DNA of 33,781 bases from assembly GCA_007693685.1 (NCBI GenBank), contig REDB01000116.1, forward strand, positions 1-33,781. Reading direction: 5' to 3'. Positions 16,913-25,251 of the stretch are shown here, in pieces. The translations under genes and the position numbers were made by a program. Origin of the DNA: Oceanospirillales bacterium. GTDB lineage: Bacteria; Pseudomonadota; Gammaproteobacteria; Pseudomonadales; Balneatricaceae. A model generated the notes under the pieces. That model saw only the letters and a program-made list of their open reading frames with translations, was not told where the DNA came from and made no database searches. Position 1 is the stretch's first letter, and each line of letters starts with the position of its first letter.

Positions 16913-17812
16913 TTAGCGGAAAGCTGAGCAGTAGTCTTGTTCAGGCATCGTTGGGGTAAAGAGTAAAAAATCGCTTGTTAGTTCCCTAAGTGGGAATTCA
17001 GGATAGGTATCATCTAGGTATTCGCGGGGTTCAGTCATCTCGTCCAGAGACATCAAAATCAAGCTGGTGCTAGGTTGAGTGAACCATCTCGGAACGCCTA
17101 AATCATTTCTGACATGCATAGAGCCAGCAATTAAGACATTGATTTTTTCTTGGTCGGTATTGGCGATCATCATATTGGCGATCTGTTGATCACGACCTAA
17201 TTGAACTTGCAGCATTTGTGCAAGGTTGTCTCTTGGAAGCATTTCACAGTGACTGGTGAAAATCAGTTCCATCATAAACCGACTATGGGCGTGATCTAAC
17301 TGTCCTTCTGCAGCTCCCTGTTGGTAAGCTTGCATTTGACCTGCTCTGGGAAGATCCGCACCAACAACGCGAGTCGCATGATTCAAGGCGGTACGAACCT
17401 GATGTTGATAACGCTCCCAAGGCCAGCCTTGTGACCAGTTCAACTGTTCGGGTTGCACATCATCCCCGCGCTTCAACCAATCATCCAGTAAAGGCTGTTG
17501 ATCGGTGTTGGCCATTTCAAAGGCTACGGCACCCAGTCGGTTATGGTCAGCGAGTTGAGCTAAAATAGCGGTCTGTAATTGATGGTGATCAGGGTGGTCA
17601 TGCTGTTCACCAATCAATAGCCAGCTACCTGCTTCAAGTTGATCAAGTAGCTCTGATAACGAAAGAAGTTCATCAGTTTGGCTATTCCACAACTGTCCAG
17701 TCAGCGAGTGCTGTTGGTGTTCTGGAGCTAGCCATTGAATGTCTAAATCTGCGATAGCTGATAAACTTACACTGAATAGACTTGCGACGAGCAGGGATTG
17801 CCATAGTTTCAT
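16913..17812 (-). CDS. ChaN family exported protein (haem-uptake-like)
   Basis: This 299-residue protein begins with a Sec signal peptide (about 1-21; no lipobox cysteine seen). The ChaN/DUF399 signature follows: GEQHDHPDHHQLQ (68-80) with E69, H71, H76 and H77, then VAFEMAN, VVGADLPR and, near the C-terminus, LIAGSMHVRNDLGVPRW. ChaN-type proteins have been linked to haem or iron handling at the cell envelope. The fold is related to erythromycin-esterase/TraB-like enzymes, so a hydrolase role is also possible. AAAGGAAT lies upstream of ATG 17812. It follows the 107-residue gene after 15 bases and precedes mnhE by 43, so it may be transcribed with the antiporter genes. Confidence 0.85.
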   Translation of the reverse strand: MKLWQSLLVASLFSVSLSAIADLDIQWLAPEHQQHSLTGQLWNSQTDELLSLSELLDQLEAGSWLLIGEQHDHPDHHQLQTAILAQLADHNRLGAVAFEMANTDQQPLLDDWLKRGDDVQPEQLNWSQGWPWERYQHQVRTALNHATRVVGADLPRAGQMQAYQQGAAEGQLDHAHSRFMMELIFTSHCEMLPRDNLAQMLQVQLGRDQQIANMMIANTDQEKINVLIAGSMHVRNDLGVPRWFTQPSTSLILMSLDEMTEPREYLDDTYPEFPLRELTSDFLLFTPTMPEQDYCSAFR

Positions 17813-17827
17813 CCGCAGTGATTCCTT

Positions 17828-18151
17828 TTAGCGTTCTCTCGATTTAACATCTAAATAATCACGCTGAATAACCGTTTCGAGCGCATTAACGGCTGCAACA
17901 AGCTCATCGAAGGTTTCTCGGCATTGGCGGAGTTGTTTGATTTGATCATTGGAAGGAGCGCTGTCAGGTGAAAGCTTGGAGATTTCGAATAGCTCTGTGA
18001 CATAAGCCGCACGCGCATGAGCAACCATGGTTAGAATAGGCTTTAAGTCCTCCAGTGACAGTTCGGGGATCAGTGGATTGATTATAGAGCGGTTGATCTC
18101 ACGGCGAACTTTTTCAAGTTCAAGCATTAAGCGGTTGTTGTTAATGGGCAT
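17828..18151 (-). CDS. Conserved-looking hypothetical protein, 107 residues
   Basis: I do not recognise this protein. It is soluble and largely helical by composition, without cysteines in conserved-looking pairs and with no signal peptide. It contains LELEKVRREINRSIINPLIP, LKPILTMVAHARAAYVTELF and a C-terminal helix ending RDYLDVKSRER. I placed the start at ATG 18151, which has a good ribosome binding site (AGAGGAAAG). The longer frame to 18244 would run through the best promoter match of the gap. It is divergent from parC and precedes the ChaN-like gene by 15 bases, so it is probably the first gene of that transcript. Confidence 0.65.
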   Translation of the reverse strand: MPINNNRLMLELEKVRREINRSIINPLIPELSLEDLKPILTMVAHARAAYVTELFEISKLSPDSAPSNDQIKQLRQCRETFDELVAAVNALETVIQRDYLDVKSRER

Positions 18152-18181
18152 GGCTCTTTCCTCTAGAGTAGTTATACCTTT

Positions 18182-18209
18182 ATTATGGTAGCAGGGTTGC
18201 AATTGTGAA
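18182..18209 (-). promoter_or_regulatory. Candidate promoter for the 107-residue protein / ChaN / Mrp series
   Basis: On the minus strand TTCACA (18204-18209, five of six) and CATAAT (18182-18187, five of six) are 16 bp apart. They would give a short leader of about 25 nt before ATG 18151. No other good promoter was seen before mnhE, which makes this a candidate for the whole downstream series. Confidence 0.45.
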
Positions 18210-18226
18210 GCCTGTTTGTTGATATT
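18197..18226 (+). promoter_or_regulatory. Candidate parC promoter
   Basis: TTGCAA (18197-18202) and GATATT (18221-18226) are separated by 18 bp, each four of six to consensus. They overlap the divergent candidate promoter on the other strand. The match is weak. Confidence 0.25.
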
Positions 18227-18256
18227 TACGGAAAAATTACCCAAACCGGAATTTAA

Positions 18257-20530
18257 ATGAGCATAGAAACAACGTTTAACGGTGAAACTGAGAGTCTTCC
18301 GCTACGACATTTCAGTGAAAAAGCCTATTTAGATTATTCCATGTACGTCATTTTGGATCGTGCGCTGCCACACATAGGTGATGGCATGAAACCGGTTCAG
18401 CGTCGTATTGTGTATGCCATGTCCGAACTTGGCTTAAAGGCGACGGCAAAGTACAAAAAGTCCGCAAGAACCGTCGGTGACGTGCTGGGTAAGTTCCATC
18501 CTCATGGTGACTCTGCTTGTTACGAAGCAATGGTGCTAATGGCTCAACCCTTTAGCTATCGTTATCCGTTGGTGGATGGTCAAGGTAACTGGGGTTCGCC
18601 GGATGATCCTAAGTCCTTTGCGGCGATGCGTTACACAGAATCTCGCCTTTCTCCTTATGCCGAGGTGCTGCTTAAAGAGTTAGGTCTAGGTACAGTGACT
18701 TGGCAGCCAAACTTTGATGGCACCCTGGATGAGCCAGAGGTATTGCCTGCTCGTCTACCGAATATTCTGTTAAACGGTGGAACCGGAATTGCCGTGGGTA
18801 TGGCTACTGATATCCCGCCTCACAACCTTCGAGAAGTAGCGGCCGCGTGTATTCATCTGCTGGATAATCCGCAAGCTGATATTGAAGCGCTCTGTGAGAT
18901 TATGCCCGGCCCTGATATGCCAACAGACGCGGAGATCATCACACCACGTGACGAGCTGTTAAAGCTTTATGTGACGGGTCGTGGTTCGCTAAAAATGCGC
19001 GCGGTCTATACTCGTGAAGATGGCGACATTGTTATTACGGCGCTGCCTTACCAAGTTTCTGGCAATAAAATCCTTGAGCAAATTGCGGCACAAATGCAGC
19101 AGAAAAAGCTGCCGATGGTCAGTGATTTGCGTGATGAGTCCGATCATGAAAACCCAACTCGTTTAGTCATTGTGCCGCGCTCTAACCGAATCGATGCCGA
19201 ACAGTTGATGGCGCACCTATTTGCCTCTACTGATCTGGAACGCAGTTATCGCGTTAACATGAACATGATCGGTATTGATGGACGCCCGCAGGTCAAAGAT
19301 TTGCGTCAAATTTTGACCGAATGGCTAAGTTGGAGAACAGAAGTTGTTCGCCGTCGTTTGCAGCATCGTTTGCAAAAAGTATTGGATCGCTTACATATTC
19401 TTGAAGGTTTAATGATTGCTTACCTCAATATTGATGAGGTGATCAGAATTATTCGAGAAGAGGAAAATCCAAAGCAGGAGATGGTAGCGCGCTTTGGCAT
19501 TACTGAGATTCAAGCAGATGCGATTTTGGACCTTAAATTACGTCACTTAGCACGTTTAGAAGAGTTCAAAATCCGCACCGAACAAAACGAGTTGGAAGAA
19601 GAGCGCAAAACCTTAGAAGAAACACTCGCTTCCTCTGATAAAATGCGCAAACTGATTCGTGAAGAGATTGAAGCGACCGCGGAAGAGTTTGGAGATGATC
19701 GTCGTTCACCACTGATGCAGCGTGCTGAAGCACAAGCCTTTAGCGAAAAAGATCTGCTGACTTCAGATCCTGTGACGGTGGTATTGTCCAAGCAGGGCTG
19801 GGTTCGTGCTGCTCGTGGCCATGATATTGATGCCGCTGGGTTAAGTTACAAATCGGGTGACGGATTTAAACTGGCTTGCTTGGGTCGGATGAATCAACCG
19901 ACTATTTTGATGGATTCAACCGGACGCAGTTATACGTTGGACACACATACCTTACCTTCAGCTAGAGGGCAGGGTGAGCCAGTGACGGGTAAGCTAACCC
20001 TACCTAAAGGGGCTACTATTGATGGCATGATCTGTGGCGCAGAGTCGGATCAAGTGTTACTTGCTTCTGATGCTGGCTATGGCTTTGTGACTCGTATAGC
20101 GGATCTGAGTAGTAAAACGAAAAATGGTAAAGCTGCGTTGACACTGCCAAAGAACGCACAAGTCTTAAGTCCTGTGCGTATCCATAATGCAGAACAGGAT
20201 CTGTTGGTGGCTATCACTAATGAAGGTCGAATGCTGGTTTTCCCTGTCAGTGAGTTACCTGAGTTATCCAAAGGCAAGGGTAATAAAATTCTGAATATTC
20301 CGTCCGCTCGTGCCGCAAGTCGAGAAGAACTCTTGGTTGCTGTGGCTGTGCTATCTCCTGAAGATCAACTTCAGGTTATTTCAGGAAGGCAGCATCTGAA
20401 GCTAAAAGGCAGTGATCTTGACCACTATCGAGGAGAAAGAGGCCGTCGCGGTAACAAGTTACCCAGAGGCTATCAGCGAGTCGATGGTTTGCAGGTGATT
20501 AAAGCGGGTGGGGAAGAGCCTTTAGCGTAA
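18257..20530 (+). CDS. parC: DNA topoisomerase IV subunit A
   Basis: This 757-residue protein matches ParC throughout: an N-terminal winged-helix/tower core and a C-terminal beta-pinwheel of typical length. The catalytic tyrosine is Y126 in [11 protein letters not shown]. The quinolone-resistance region reads [10 protein letters not shown] with S86 and E90, equivalent to the susceptible-type Ser80/Glu84 of E. coli. ParC pairs with ParE to decatenate daughter chromosomes; parE is not in the window. The GAGA-type box of GyrA's C-terminus (QRRGGKG) is not seen, supporting ParC over GyrA. The ATG has only a weak GGAA upstream. The gene ends just before a strong terminator. Confidence 0.97.
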   Translation: MSIETTFNGETESLPLRHFSEKAYLDYSMYVILDRALPHIGDGMKPVQRRIVYAMSELGLKATAKYKKSARTVGDVLGKFHPHGDSACYEAMVLMAQPFSYRYPLVDGQGNWGSPDDPKSFAAMRYTESRLSPYAEVLLKELGLGTVTWQPNFDGTLDEPEVLPARLPNILLNGGTGIAVGMATDIPPHNLREVAAACIHLLDNPQADIEALCEIMPGPDMPTDAEIITPRDELLKLYVTGRGSLKMRAVYTREDGDIVITALPYQVSGNKILEQIAAQMQQKKLPMVSDLRDESDHENPTRLVIVPRSNRIDAEQLMAHLFASTDLERSYRVNMNMIGIDGRPQVKDLRQILTEWLSWRTEVVRRRLQHRLQKVLDRLHILEGLMIAYLNIDEVIRIIREEENPKQEMVARFGITEIQADAILDLKLRHLARLEEFKIRTEQNELEEERKTLEETLASSDKMRKLIREEIEATAEEFGDDRRSPLMQRAEAQAFSEKDLLTSDPVTVVLSKQGWVRAARGHDIDAAGLSYKSGDGFKLACLGRMNQPTILMDSTGRSYTLDTHTLPSARGQGEPVTGKLTLPKGATIDGMICGAESDQVLLASDAGYGFVTRIADLSSKTKNGKAALTLPKNAQVLSPVRIHNAEQDLLVAITNEGRMLVFPVSELPELSKGKGNKILNIPSARAASREELLVAVAVLSPEDQLQVISGRQHLKLKGSDLDHYRGERGRRGNKLPRGYQRVDGLQVIKAGGEEPLA

Positions 20531-20555
20531 AAAAAAGAGCCATCAGCCCAAAACT

Positions 20556-20587
20556 AAAAATCCCGCTATCACAAAGCGGGATTTTTT
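20556..20587. terminator. Bidirectional Rho-independent terminator
   Basis: The stem AAAAATCCCGCT (20556-20567) pairs with AGCGGGATTTTT (20575-20586) around a 7-base loop. It gives a G+C-rich stem flanked by A and T runs on both sides, so it can end transcription from parC (+) and from the convergent membrane-protein gene (-). Confidence 0.93.
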
Positions 20588-20630
20588 ATGTTCAAAGGTT
20601 TTTGCAATAGCAAGCAGCAAGATTAGCGAA

Positions 20631-22316
20631 CTACTGATTCATCTTGCTCATTAAGTGTCTAGATTGTTTTTCTAGAAGATCTTGGTAAGACTGGCTTATC
20701 TGCAAGATAAGCACCTTGTCTTCAGCTTCTCTACGAATGCTGGCGCCTTCTAGTAAAGACTCTTTTAAATGTGGTGATTCAGTTAAGGCAGTATGGCTGA
20801 TCAGTTCATTGCTTTGCGTTGTCCGTGTTAAGAAACGCGCTTCTTCAAGCAAGCGATCCAGCTTTTCTGCTTTGCCTCGTACCAATGCCATGTGTAAATT
20901 CATGACCGGTCTAAATAAGCGAATACGTGAATGGTTGTACTGCTTGTAAAGATGGGTAAACAGCATAGCGGCACACATCGCATTAACACCATGGGTATCA
21001 TCGTCTTGCGGTTGATCAAAAATCATCTGCAAATCGCCATTGGCTGCTTTTTCGACACGTCCGTTGTAGATTGAAGCAACGGATTGAGCCAGTGTGAAAT
21101 AGGTCTTTAGCAGTGTCCGATGTTCATCTTCTTCGACCAGTTCAGAATGTGCACTCGTTGTATCAACTAACAGTAAGTATCCTGCCTCCTTTGCAGGAAC
21201 CAATAGCTCAAGATCCTTTTCAAATGCAAAGATATTAGGTAAATCTTCGTCATCATCCAATGCGCTAAGTAGTGGATTAGACCGAGGTAGAGTGATGTTA
21301 GGTTCAGGCTCGCGTTCTTCCAATTCGACCCATGAATCCTTGTCAAACTTATCAAGATCACGAGTGCTGCCAGCACTCACAGGAGTAAAGCGAGGCATAT
21401 GAGGCGTGTCTCTTTCAGGACGTAAGAGCGACACGAGTTCATCATTATCAAGTTCTTCATCACGTGAACTTAAGTGGATAGAAACTTCGTCCAAAGCATC
21501 AGGAATGTCTCGTTCTGCGGCAAAGCGCTTGATGTCACTGGGTTTTATATCTGAACTAGGCTTAAGTGTTGGTTGGGTTTCAGCTTCTACTCTTGATTCT
21601 TCTGTTGGCCTCACAGGAGGTACTATTCTAGTTTCTTCTTTTCTAACTTCTTTCGCTTCAGCGAAGGGTTCAGCGTTGAAGCTTAAATCTAAACTATCCA
21701 AATCATCAGGGTCTAGAGTGGGTAAACTATCGTCATCAAGTTCATCTTGAGTGAACTGCTGTAATACATTGTTAAAGTCCTTGGCATCCTCGTCTTCTTG
21801 AGGTTTTTCGACTTTAGGGCGAGAAATAATTAGTAATGTGAAAATTAGAAAAGTCAGTGTTATCCCAGCGCCAATGGCCATGGTTGTTTGTTGACGCTGA
21901 AGCATATCCAATAAGCTAGTGCCATCTGCCCAGACTTCTAACTTACCCAGTAGTTCTTCATTCTTCATGAGCTCAACATTAAGGGTTTGACCCTGTTGGC
22001 TGCCGCTGAGTCCTAAAATAGTACCTTGACTGTCTGTCAGACGCATACCTTTGATAACAGGTTGGCTGGTCATTTCATTTAATAGGTAATTGATACTAAT
22101 ACGGTCTTCATTTACGACTAGAGGGGTCAGTAATAAGCTGGCACTCTCAGCTAAAGCTCCACTGCTAAGCAGTGCATGTTCTTCCGCTACGCGAGTATTA
22201 TCCTGTTCTAACCAAAAAAGGGTGGCGAACATTCCTATTAGACTGACTAATAAAGTAACCCAAATGGGACGAAAGCGCGGCGCTGGTGTCTCAGTAACGA
22301 CAGGGGTGTTTTCCAT
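20631..22316 (-). CDS. YtjB/AhpA-like membrane protein with cyclase-like cytoplasmic domain
   Basis: This 561-residue protein has two membrane helices (about 18-36 and 147-165) that bracket a small periplasmic domain resembling the YtjB (SMP) family. A long acidic, Ser/Pro-rich cytoplasmic linker (about 170-370) follows, then a C-terminal domain (about 378-540). That domain looks like a degenerate class III nucleotide-cyclase fold: YLLLVDTTSAHSE at the first strand, GRVEKAANGDLQMIFD at the hairpin, then an Ala-rich helix. D385 could match the first metal aspartate, but the second site reads NGD where active enzymes have GDG, so catalysis is doubtful. A similar long protein lies near parC in Pseudomonas. 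It has its own candidate promoter and shares a terminator with parC. Function is unknown. Confidence 0.75.
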   Translation of the reverse strand: MENTPVVTETPAPRFRPIWVTLLVSLIGMFATLFWLEQDNTRVAEEHALLSSGALAESASLLLTPLVVNEDRISINYLLNEMTSQPVIKGMRLTDSQGTILGLSGSQQGQTLNVELMKNEELLGKLEVWADGTSLLDMLQRQQTTMAIGAGITLTFLIFTLLIISRPKVEKPQEDEDAKDFNNVLQQFTQDELDDDSLPTLDPDDLDSLDLSFNAEPFAEAKEVRKEETRIVPPVRPTEESRVEAETQPTLKPSSDIKPSDIKRFAAERDIPDALDEVSIHLSSRDEELDNDELVSLLRPERDTPHMPRFTPVSAGSTRDLDKFDKDSWVELEEREPEPNITLPRSNPLLSALDDDEDLPNIFAFEKDLELLVPAKEAGYLLLVDTTSAHSELVEEDEHRTLLKTYFTLAQSVASIYNGRVEKAANGDLQMIFDQPQDDDTHGVNAMCAAMLFTHLYKQYNHSRIRLFRPVMNLHMALVRGKAEKLDRLLEEARFLTRTTQSNELISHTALTESPHLKESLLEGASIRREAEDKVLILQISQSYQDLLEKQSRHLMSKMNQ

Positions 22317-22353
22317 GGCAGAAATGTTCCGAAAACCTCAAAAATTACTGTAA

Positions 22354-22381
22354 ATCATACCAGTTCATCGTCCAGAGTCAC
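22354..22381 (-). promoter_or_regulatory. Candidate extended -10 promoter for the YtjB-like gene
   Basis: On the minus strand GTGACT (22376-22381, four of six) lies 16 bp before TATGAT (22354-22359, five of six). The -10 is preceded by TGG, an extended -10 element. The leader would be about 30 nt. Confidence 0.45.
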
Positions 22382-22420
22382 ACAGACGATTAGATACTTC
22401 TTATCTTATGTGAAATGCGC

Positions 22421-22449
22421 ATGACCCATAGGTTCAAGCAAGCTATAAT
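22421..22449 (+). promoter_or_regulatory. Candidate promoter of the proA-lipB block
   Basis: A perfect TATAAT (22444-22449) lies 17 bp after ATGACC (22421-22426, four of six). Transcription would start near 22456, about 43 bases before proA. It is the best -10 match in the window. Confidence 0.55.
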
Positions 22450-22498
22450 AACTTACTTTACCGAATCACCGATGCAACCGTTATAGCGGATAGGTTGA

Positions 22499-23755
22499 AT
22501 GAATACTGAAGCATATATGATTGAGTTGGGCAAACAAGCTCGACACGCAGCAAATACCATGGCTAGAGCTGAAACAGGTCAAAAAAATCGTGCCCTTGAA
22601 GCGATGGCGGCTGCGTTAGATGCGGCAAGAGCCGATCTTCATGCTGCAAATGACAAGGATTTGCAAGCAGGTCGTGAAAAAGGTTTGGATGCAGCTATGC
22701 TGGATCGTCTTGAGTTAACGCCCGCTCGAGTCAACGCTATGATTGAGGGGTTGCAGCAGGTTATTGCGTTACCAGACCCAGTCGGTGGTATCACGGGAAT
22801 GAATTATCGACCTAGCGGTATTCAGGTTGGCAAAATGCGTGTTCCCTTAGGCGTTGTGGGAATTATTTACGAATCTCGCCCTAACGTAACGGTTGAAGCA
22901 GCAAGTCTGTGTCTGAAATCCGGCAATGCTACGATTTTACGTGGTGGGTCAGAGGCGATGCACTCTAATCAGGCGATTGCAGAGTGTATCAAGATAGGCC
23001 TAAAACAAGCTGGATTGCCTGAATCGGTTGTGCAAGTCGTTAATACTACCGATCGCGAAGCGGTGGGTCATCTGATCACCATGCCTGAGTACGTGGATGT
23101 GATTGTTCCACGCGGTGGTAAAGGGTTAATCGAGCGCATCTCTAAAGATGCTCGTGTGCCTGTGATTAAGCACCTTGATGGTGTCTGTCATGTCTATATC
23201 GATAAAGCCGCAGATAAAGCGAAAGCAATTAATATCGCATTGAATGCCAAGACTCATCGCTATGGTACTTGCAACACTATGGAAACCTTATTGGTTCATT
23301 CAGATTTAGCCGCCGATGTGCTTCCTGATTTAGCCGAGCGTTATCAGTCCTCAGGTGTAGAGTTGAGAGGTTGTGAGGTTGCACGTCAAAGCCTGCCTTA
23401 TATCAAAGCGGCAACCGAAGAAGACTGGTTTACCGAATATCTTGCGCCAGTGCTTGCTATTAAAGTGGTCGATAGCCTGAACGATGCGATTAAGCACATA
23501 AATCACTATGGTTCACATCACACTGACTCTATTGTGACCGAAAACTATACCGATGCTCGGATATTCCTTCGGGCGGTAGATTCAAGTTCGGTGATGGTGA
23601 ACGCTTCTACACGCTTTGCAGATGGGTTTGAATATGGCTTGGGTGCAGAAATTGGTATCTCAACAGACAAAATTCATGCACGTGGGCCTGTAGGGTTAGA
23701 AGGACTAACATCCGAAAAATATGTTGTTTTGGGTGATGGTCATATACGGCAATAA
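22499..23755 (+). CDS. proA: Gamma-glutamyl phosphate reductase
   Basis: This 418-residue enzyme of the aldehyde dehydrogenase superfamily carries out the second step of proline synthesis: NADPH-dependent reduction of gamma-glutamyl phosphate to glutamate semialdehyde. Family signatures include [20 protein letters not shown] (115-134) and the catalytic C258 in [14 protein letters not shown]. Length is normal. The partner kinase gene proB is not adjacent. ATG 22499 is preceded by a weak AGG. It is first in the long plus-strand block and 3 bases before nadD. Confidence 0.97.
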   Translation: MNTEAYMIELGKQARHAANTMARAETGQKNRALEAMAAALDAARADLHAANDKDLQAGREKGLDAAMLDRLELTPARVNAMIEGLQQVIALPDPVGGITGMNYRPSGIQVGKMRVPLGVVGIIYESRPNVTVEAASLCLKSGNATILRGGSEAMHSNQAIAECIKIGLKQAGLPESVVQVVNTTDREAVGHLITMPEYVDVIVPRGGKGLIERISKDARVPVIKHLDGVCHVYIDKAADKAKAINIALNAKTHRYGTCNTMETLLVHSDLAADVLPDLAERYQSSGVELRGCEVARQSLPYIKAATEEDWFTEYLAPVLAIKVVDSLNDAIKHINHYGSHHTDSIVTENYTDARIFLRAVDSSSVMVNASTRFADGFEYGLGAEIGISTDKIHARGPVGLEGLTSEKYVVLGDGHIRQ

Positions 23756-23758
23756 TTC

Positions 23759-24436
23759 ATGCAGTTAGTAGAACCCTATGTGTTTATGGGCGGGACCTTT
23801 GATCCAGTCCATAACGGACATCTGCGAACTGCGCTAGAACTTCAGCAGTGGCTCAATGTTAAACAGGTTACCCTGATACCCTCAGGTGAACCTGTACATC
23901 GAAGTGAACCGGGCTGTTCAGCCAAGGATCGATTAGCGATGGTTAAACTGGCTGTGGCGGATGCAGCGAGTTTACAAGTTGATTCTCTTGAAGTAGATGC
24001 TCACACACCTTCATATTCAGCACTGACTCTAGCTTCTCTTCGTGAGAGTTTAGGGCCTGATAAGCCTATCTGTATGGTGATGGGAATGGACGCTTATTTA
24101 AGTTTGCCGAGTTGGAAAGATTGGCATACTTTCTTGTCGCTCTGTCATATCATTGCAGTTGCAAGGCCTGGCTATGCTTATGTAGCTCATGATGTGATGG
24201 ATGACTTTACTCGACGCCATCAAACAGCGTCGAGTCAAACGTTTTGGCAGAAGCCCTGTGGCTCAGTGATGATTCATGAGTTAACGCCATTGGGTATTTC
24301 AGCAACACAAATACGTAACTTGGTAGCGCAAGGTAAAACGCCACGCTATTTAACCCCAGATCAAGTCTGGGAATATATCAAACAACATCAGCTTTACGGC
24401 TATCAACGAGGTGATTGGATTAGTGATGCAAACTGA
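23759..24436 (+). CDS. nadD: Nicotinate-nucleotide adenylyltransferase
   Basis: This 225-residue cytoplasmic enzyme adenylylates nicotinate mononucleotide to deamido-NAD in NAD synthesis. The nucleotidyltransferase motif [11 protein letters not shown] (11-21, H18 and H21) and the C-terminal GISATQIRN (ISSTxIR equivalent) are both present. It begins 3 bases after the proA stop and overlaps rsfS by 11 bases, as expected within the conserved proA-nadD-rsfS-rlmH series. Confidence 0.96.
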   Translation: MQLVEPYVFMGGTFDPVHNGHLRTALELQQWLNVKQVTLIPSGEPVHRSEPGCSAKDRLAMVKLAVADAASLQVDSLEVDAHTPSYSALTLASLRESLGPDKPICMVMGMDAYLSLPSWKDWHTFLSLCHIIAVARPGYAYVAHDVMDDFTRRHQTASSQTFWQKPCGSVMIHELTPLGISATQIRNLVAQGKTPRYLTPDQVWEYIKQHQLYGYQRGDWISDAN

Positions 24437-24773
24437 GCAACTGATCGAAAAAGTAAAAACTATTCTGGATGATATGAAAGCACGCGATCTTGTATTGATC
24501 GACGTCAAAGGTAAATCCAGTGTCACAGATTATATGATCATCGTGAGCGGCACTTCGCGTCGCCATGTTTTGTCTATGGCGGATGAAGTCCTGCAAAAAG
24601 TCAAAGAGCTAGGCATTAAACCAATGGGTAGCGAAGGGCAAGAAGGTGGTGACTGGGTCCTCGTTGATTTGGGCGATATCGTTGTTCATGTGATGATGCC
24701 TGATGCTCGCAGTTTCTATGATCTTGAGCGTTTGTGGCGTCATTCTACAGAAGAAGCTGCAACAACCGCTTAA
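24426..24773 (+). CDS. rsfS: Ribosomal silencing factor RsfS
   Basis: This protein of about 115 residues binds ribosomal protein L14 and blocks subunit joining when nutrients are short. Signature segments are [24 protein letters not shown] and [16 protein letters not shown] chose ATG 24426, which gives an N-terminus like E. coli RsfS. GTG at 24411 or 24423 is possible and would lengthen it by 5 or 1 residues. It overlaps the end of nadD by 11 bases and ends 1 base before rlmH, so coupling is likely. Confidence 0.95.
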   Translation: MQTEQLIEKVKTILDDMKARDLVLIDVKGKSSVTDYMIIVSGTSRRHVLSMADEVLQKVKELGIKPMGSEGQEGGDWVLVDLGDIVVHVMMPDARSFYDLERLWRHSTEEAATTA

Positions 24774-24774
24774 G

Positions 24775-25242
24775 ATGCGCATTCGAGTTCTTGCCGTAGG
24801 GCAAAAAATGCCCAGTTGGGTTGAGACCGGCTATCAGGAATATAGCAAGCGTCTACCTGCCGACTTTCAACTAGAGCTAGTTGAACTTTCCCCTGGTTAT
24901 CGGGGCAAGGGGGCTGATATTGCCAGAGCAATGCGCACGGAAGGTGATGCAATGCTGGCTGCTATAGGCAAGAGTGAACGGGTCGTCGCTTTGGATGTCA
25001 AAGGTAAGCCTTGGAGTACGGAGCAGCTAGCACAGCAAGCTGAGAACTGGCGTATGGACGGGGCTAATGTTTGCTTGCTAGTCGGTGGGCCTGACGGCTT
25101 AGATCCAAGGTGTTTAGAGCGAGCTGATCAAAAGTGGTCTCTATCAGCACTGACTTTGCCTCATCCACTCGTTCGTATTGTATTAGCTGAACAAATCTAT
25201 CGAGCATGGACGTTGCTACAGGGTCACCCCTACCACAAATAA
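24775..25242 (+). CDS. rlmH: 23S rRNA (pseudouridine1915-N3)-methyltransferase
   Basis: This 155-residue protein is exactly the usual length of RlmH, a SPOUT-fold enzyme that methylates pseudouridine 1915 of 23S rRNA on the assembled ribosome. The SAM-binding knot is shown by [10 protein letters not shown] and [21 protein letters not shown], and the C-terminus ends in the family's GHPYHK. Start ATG 24775 (MRIRVLAVG) is one base after the rsfS stop. The longer frame from 24703 is an artefact overlapping rsfS. Confidence 0.97.
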   Translation: MRIRVLAVGQKMPSWVETGYQEYSKRLPADFQLELVELSPGYRGKGADIARAMRTEGDAMLAAIGKSERVVALDVKGKPWSTEQLAQQAENWRMDGANVCLLVGGPDGLDPRCLERADQKWSLSALTLPHPLVRIVLAEQIYRAWTLLQGHPYHK

Positions 25243-25251
25243 CAGGTTACT

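Noticed and set aside
18152-18244. Extension of the 107-residue protein to 18244
   Set aside because: It runs through the best promoter match, while ATG 18151 has AGAGGAAAG directly upstream.
24703-24774. Extension of rlmH into rsfS
   Set aside because: ATG 24775 gives the exact 155-residue family length; the extra residues are rsfS read in another frame.
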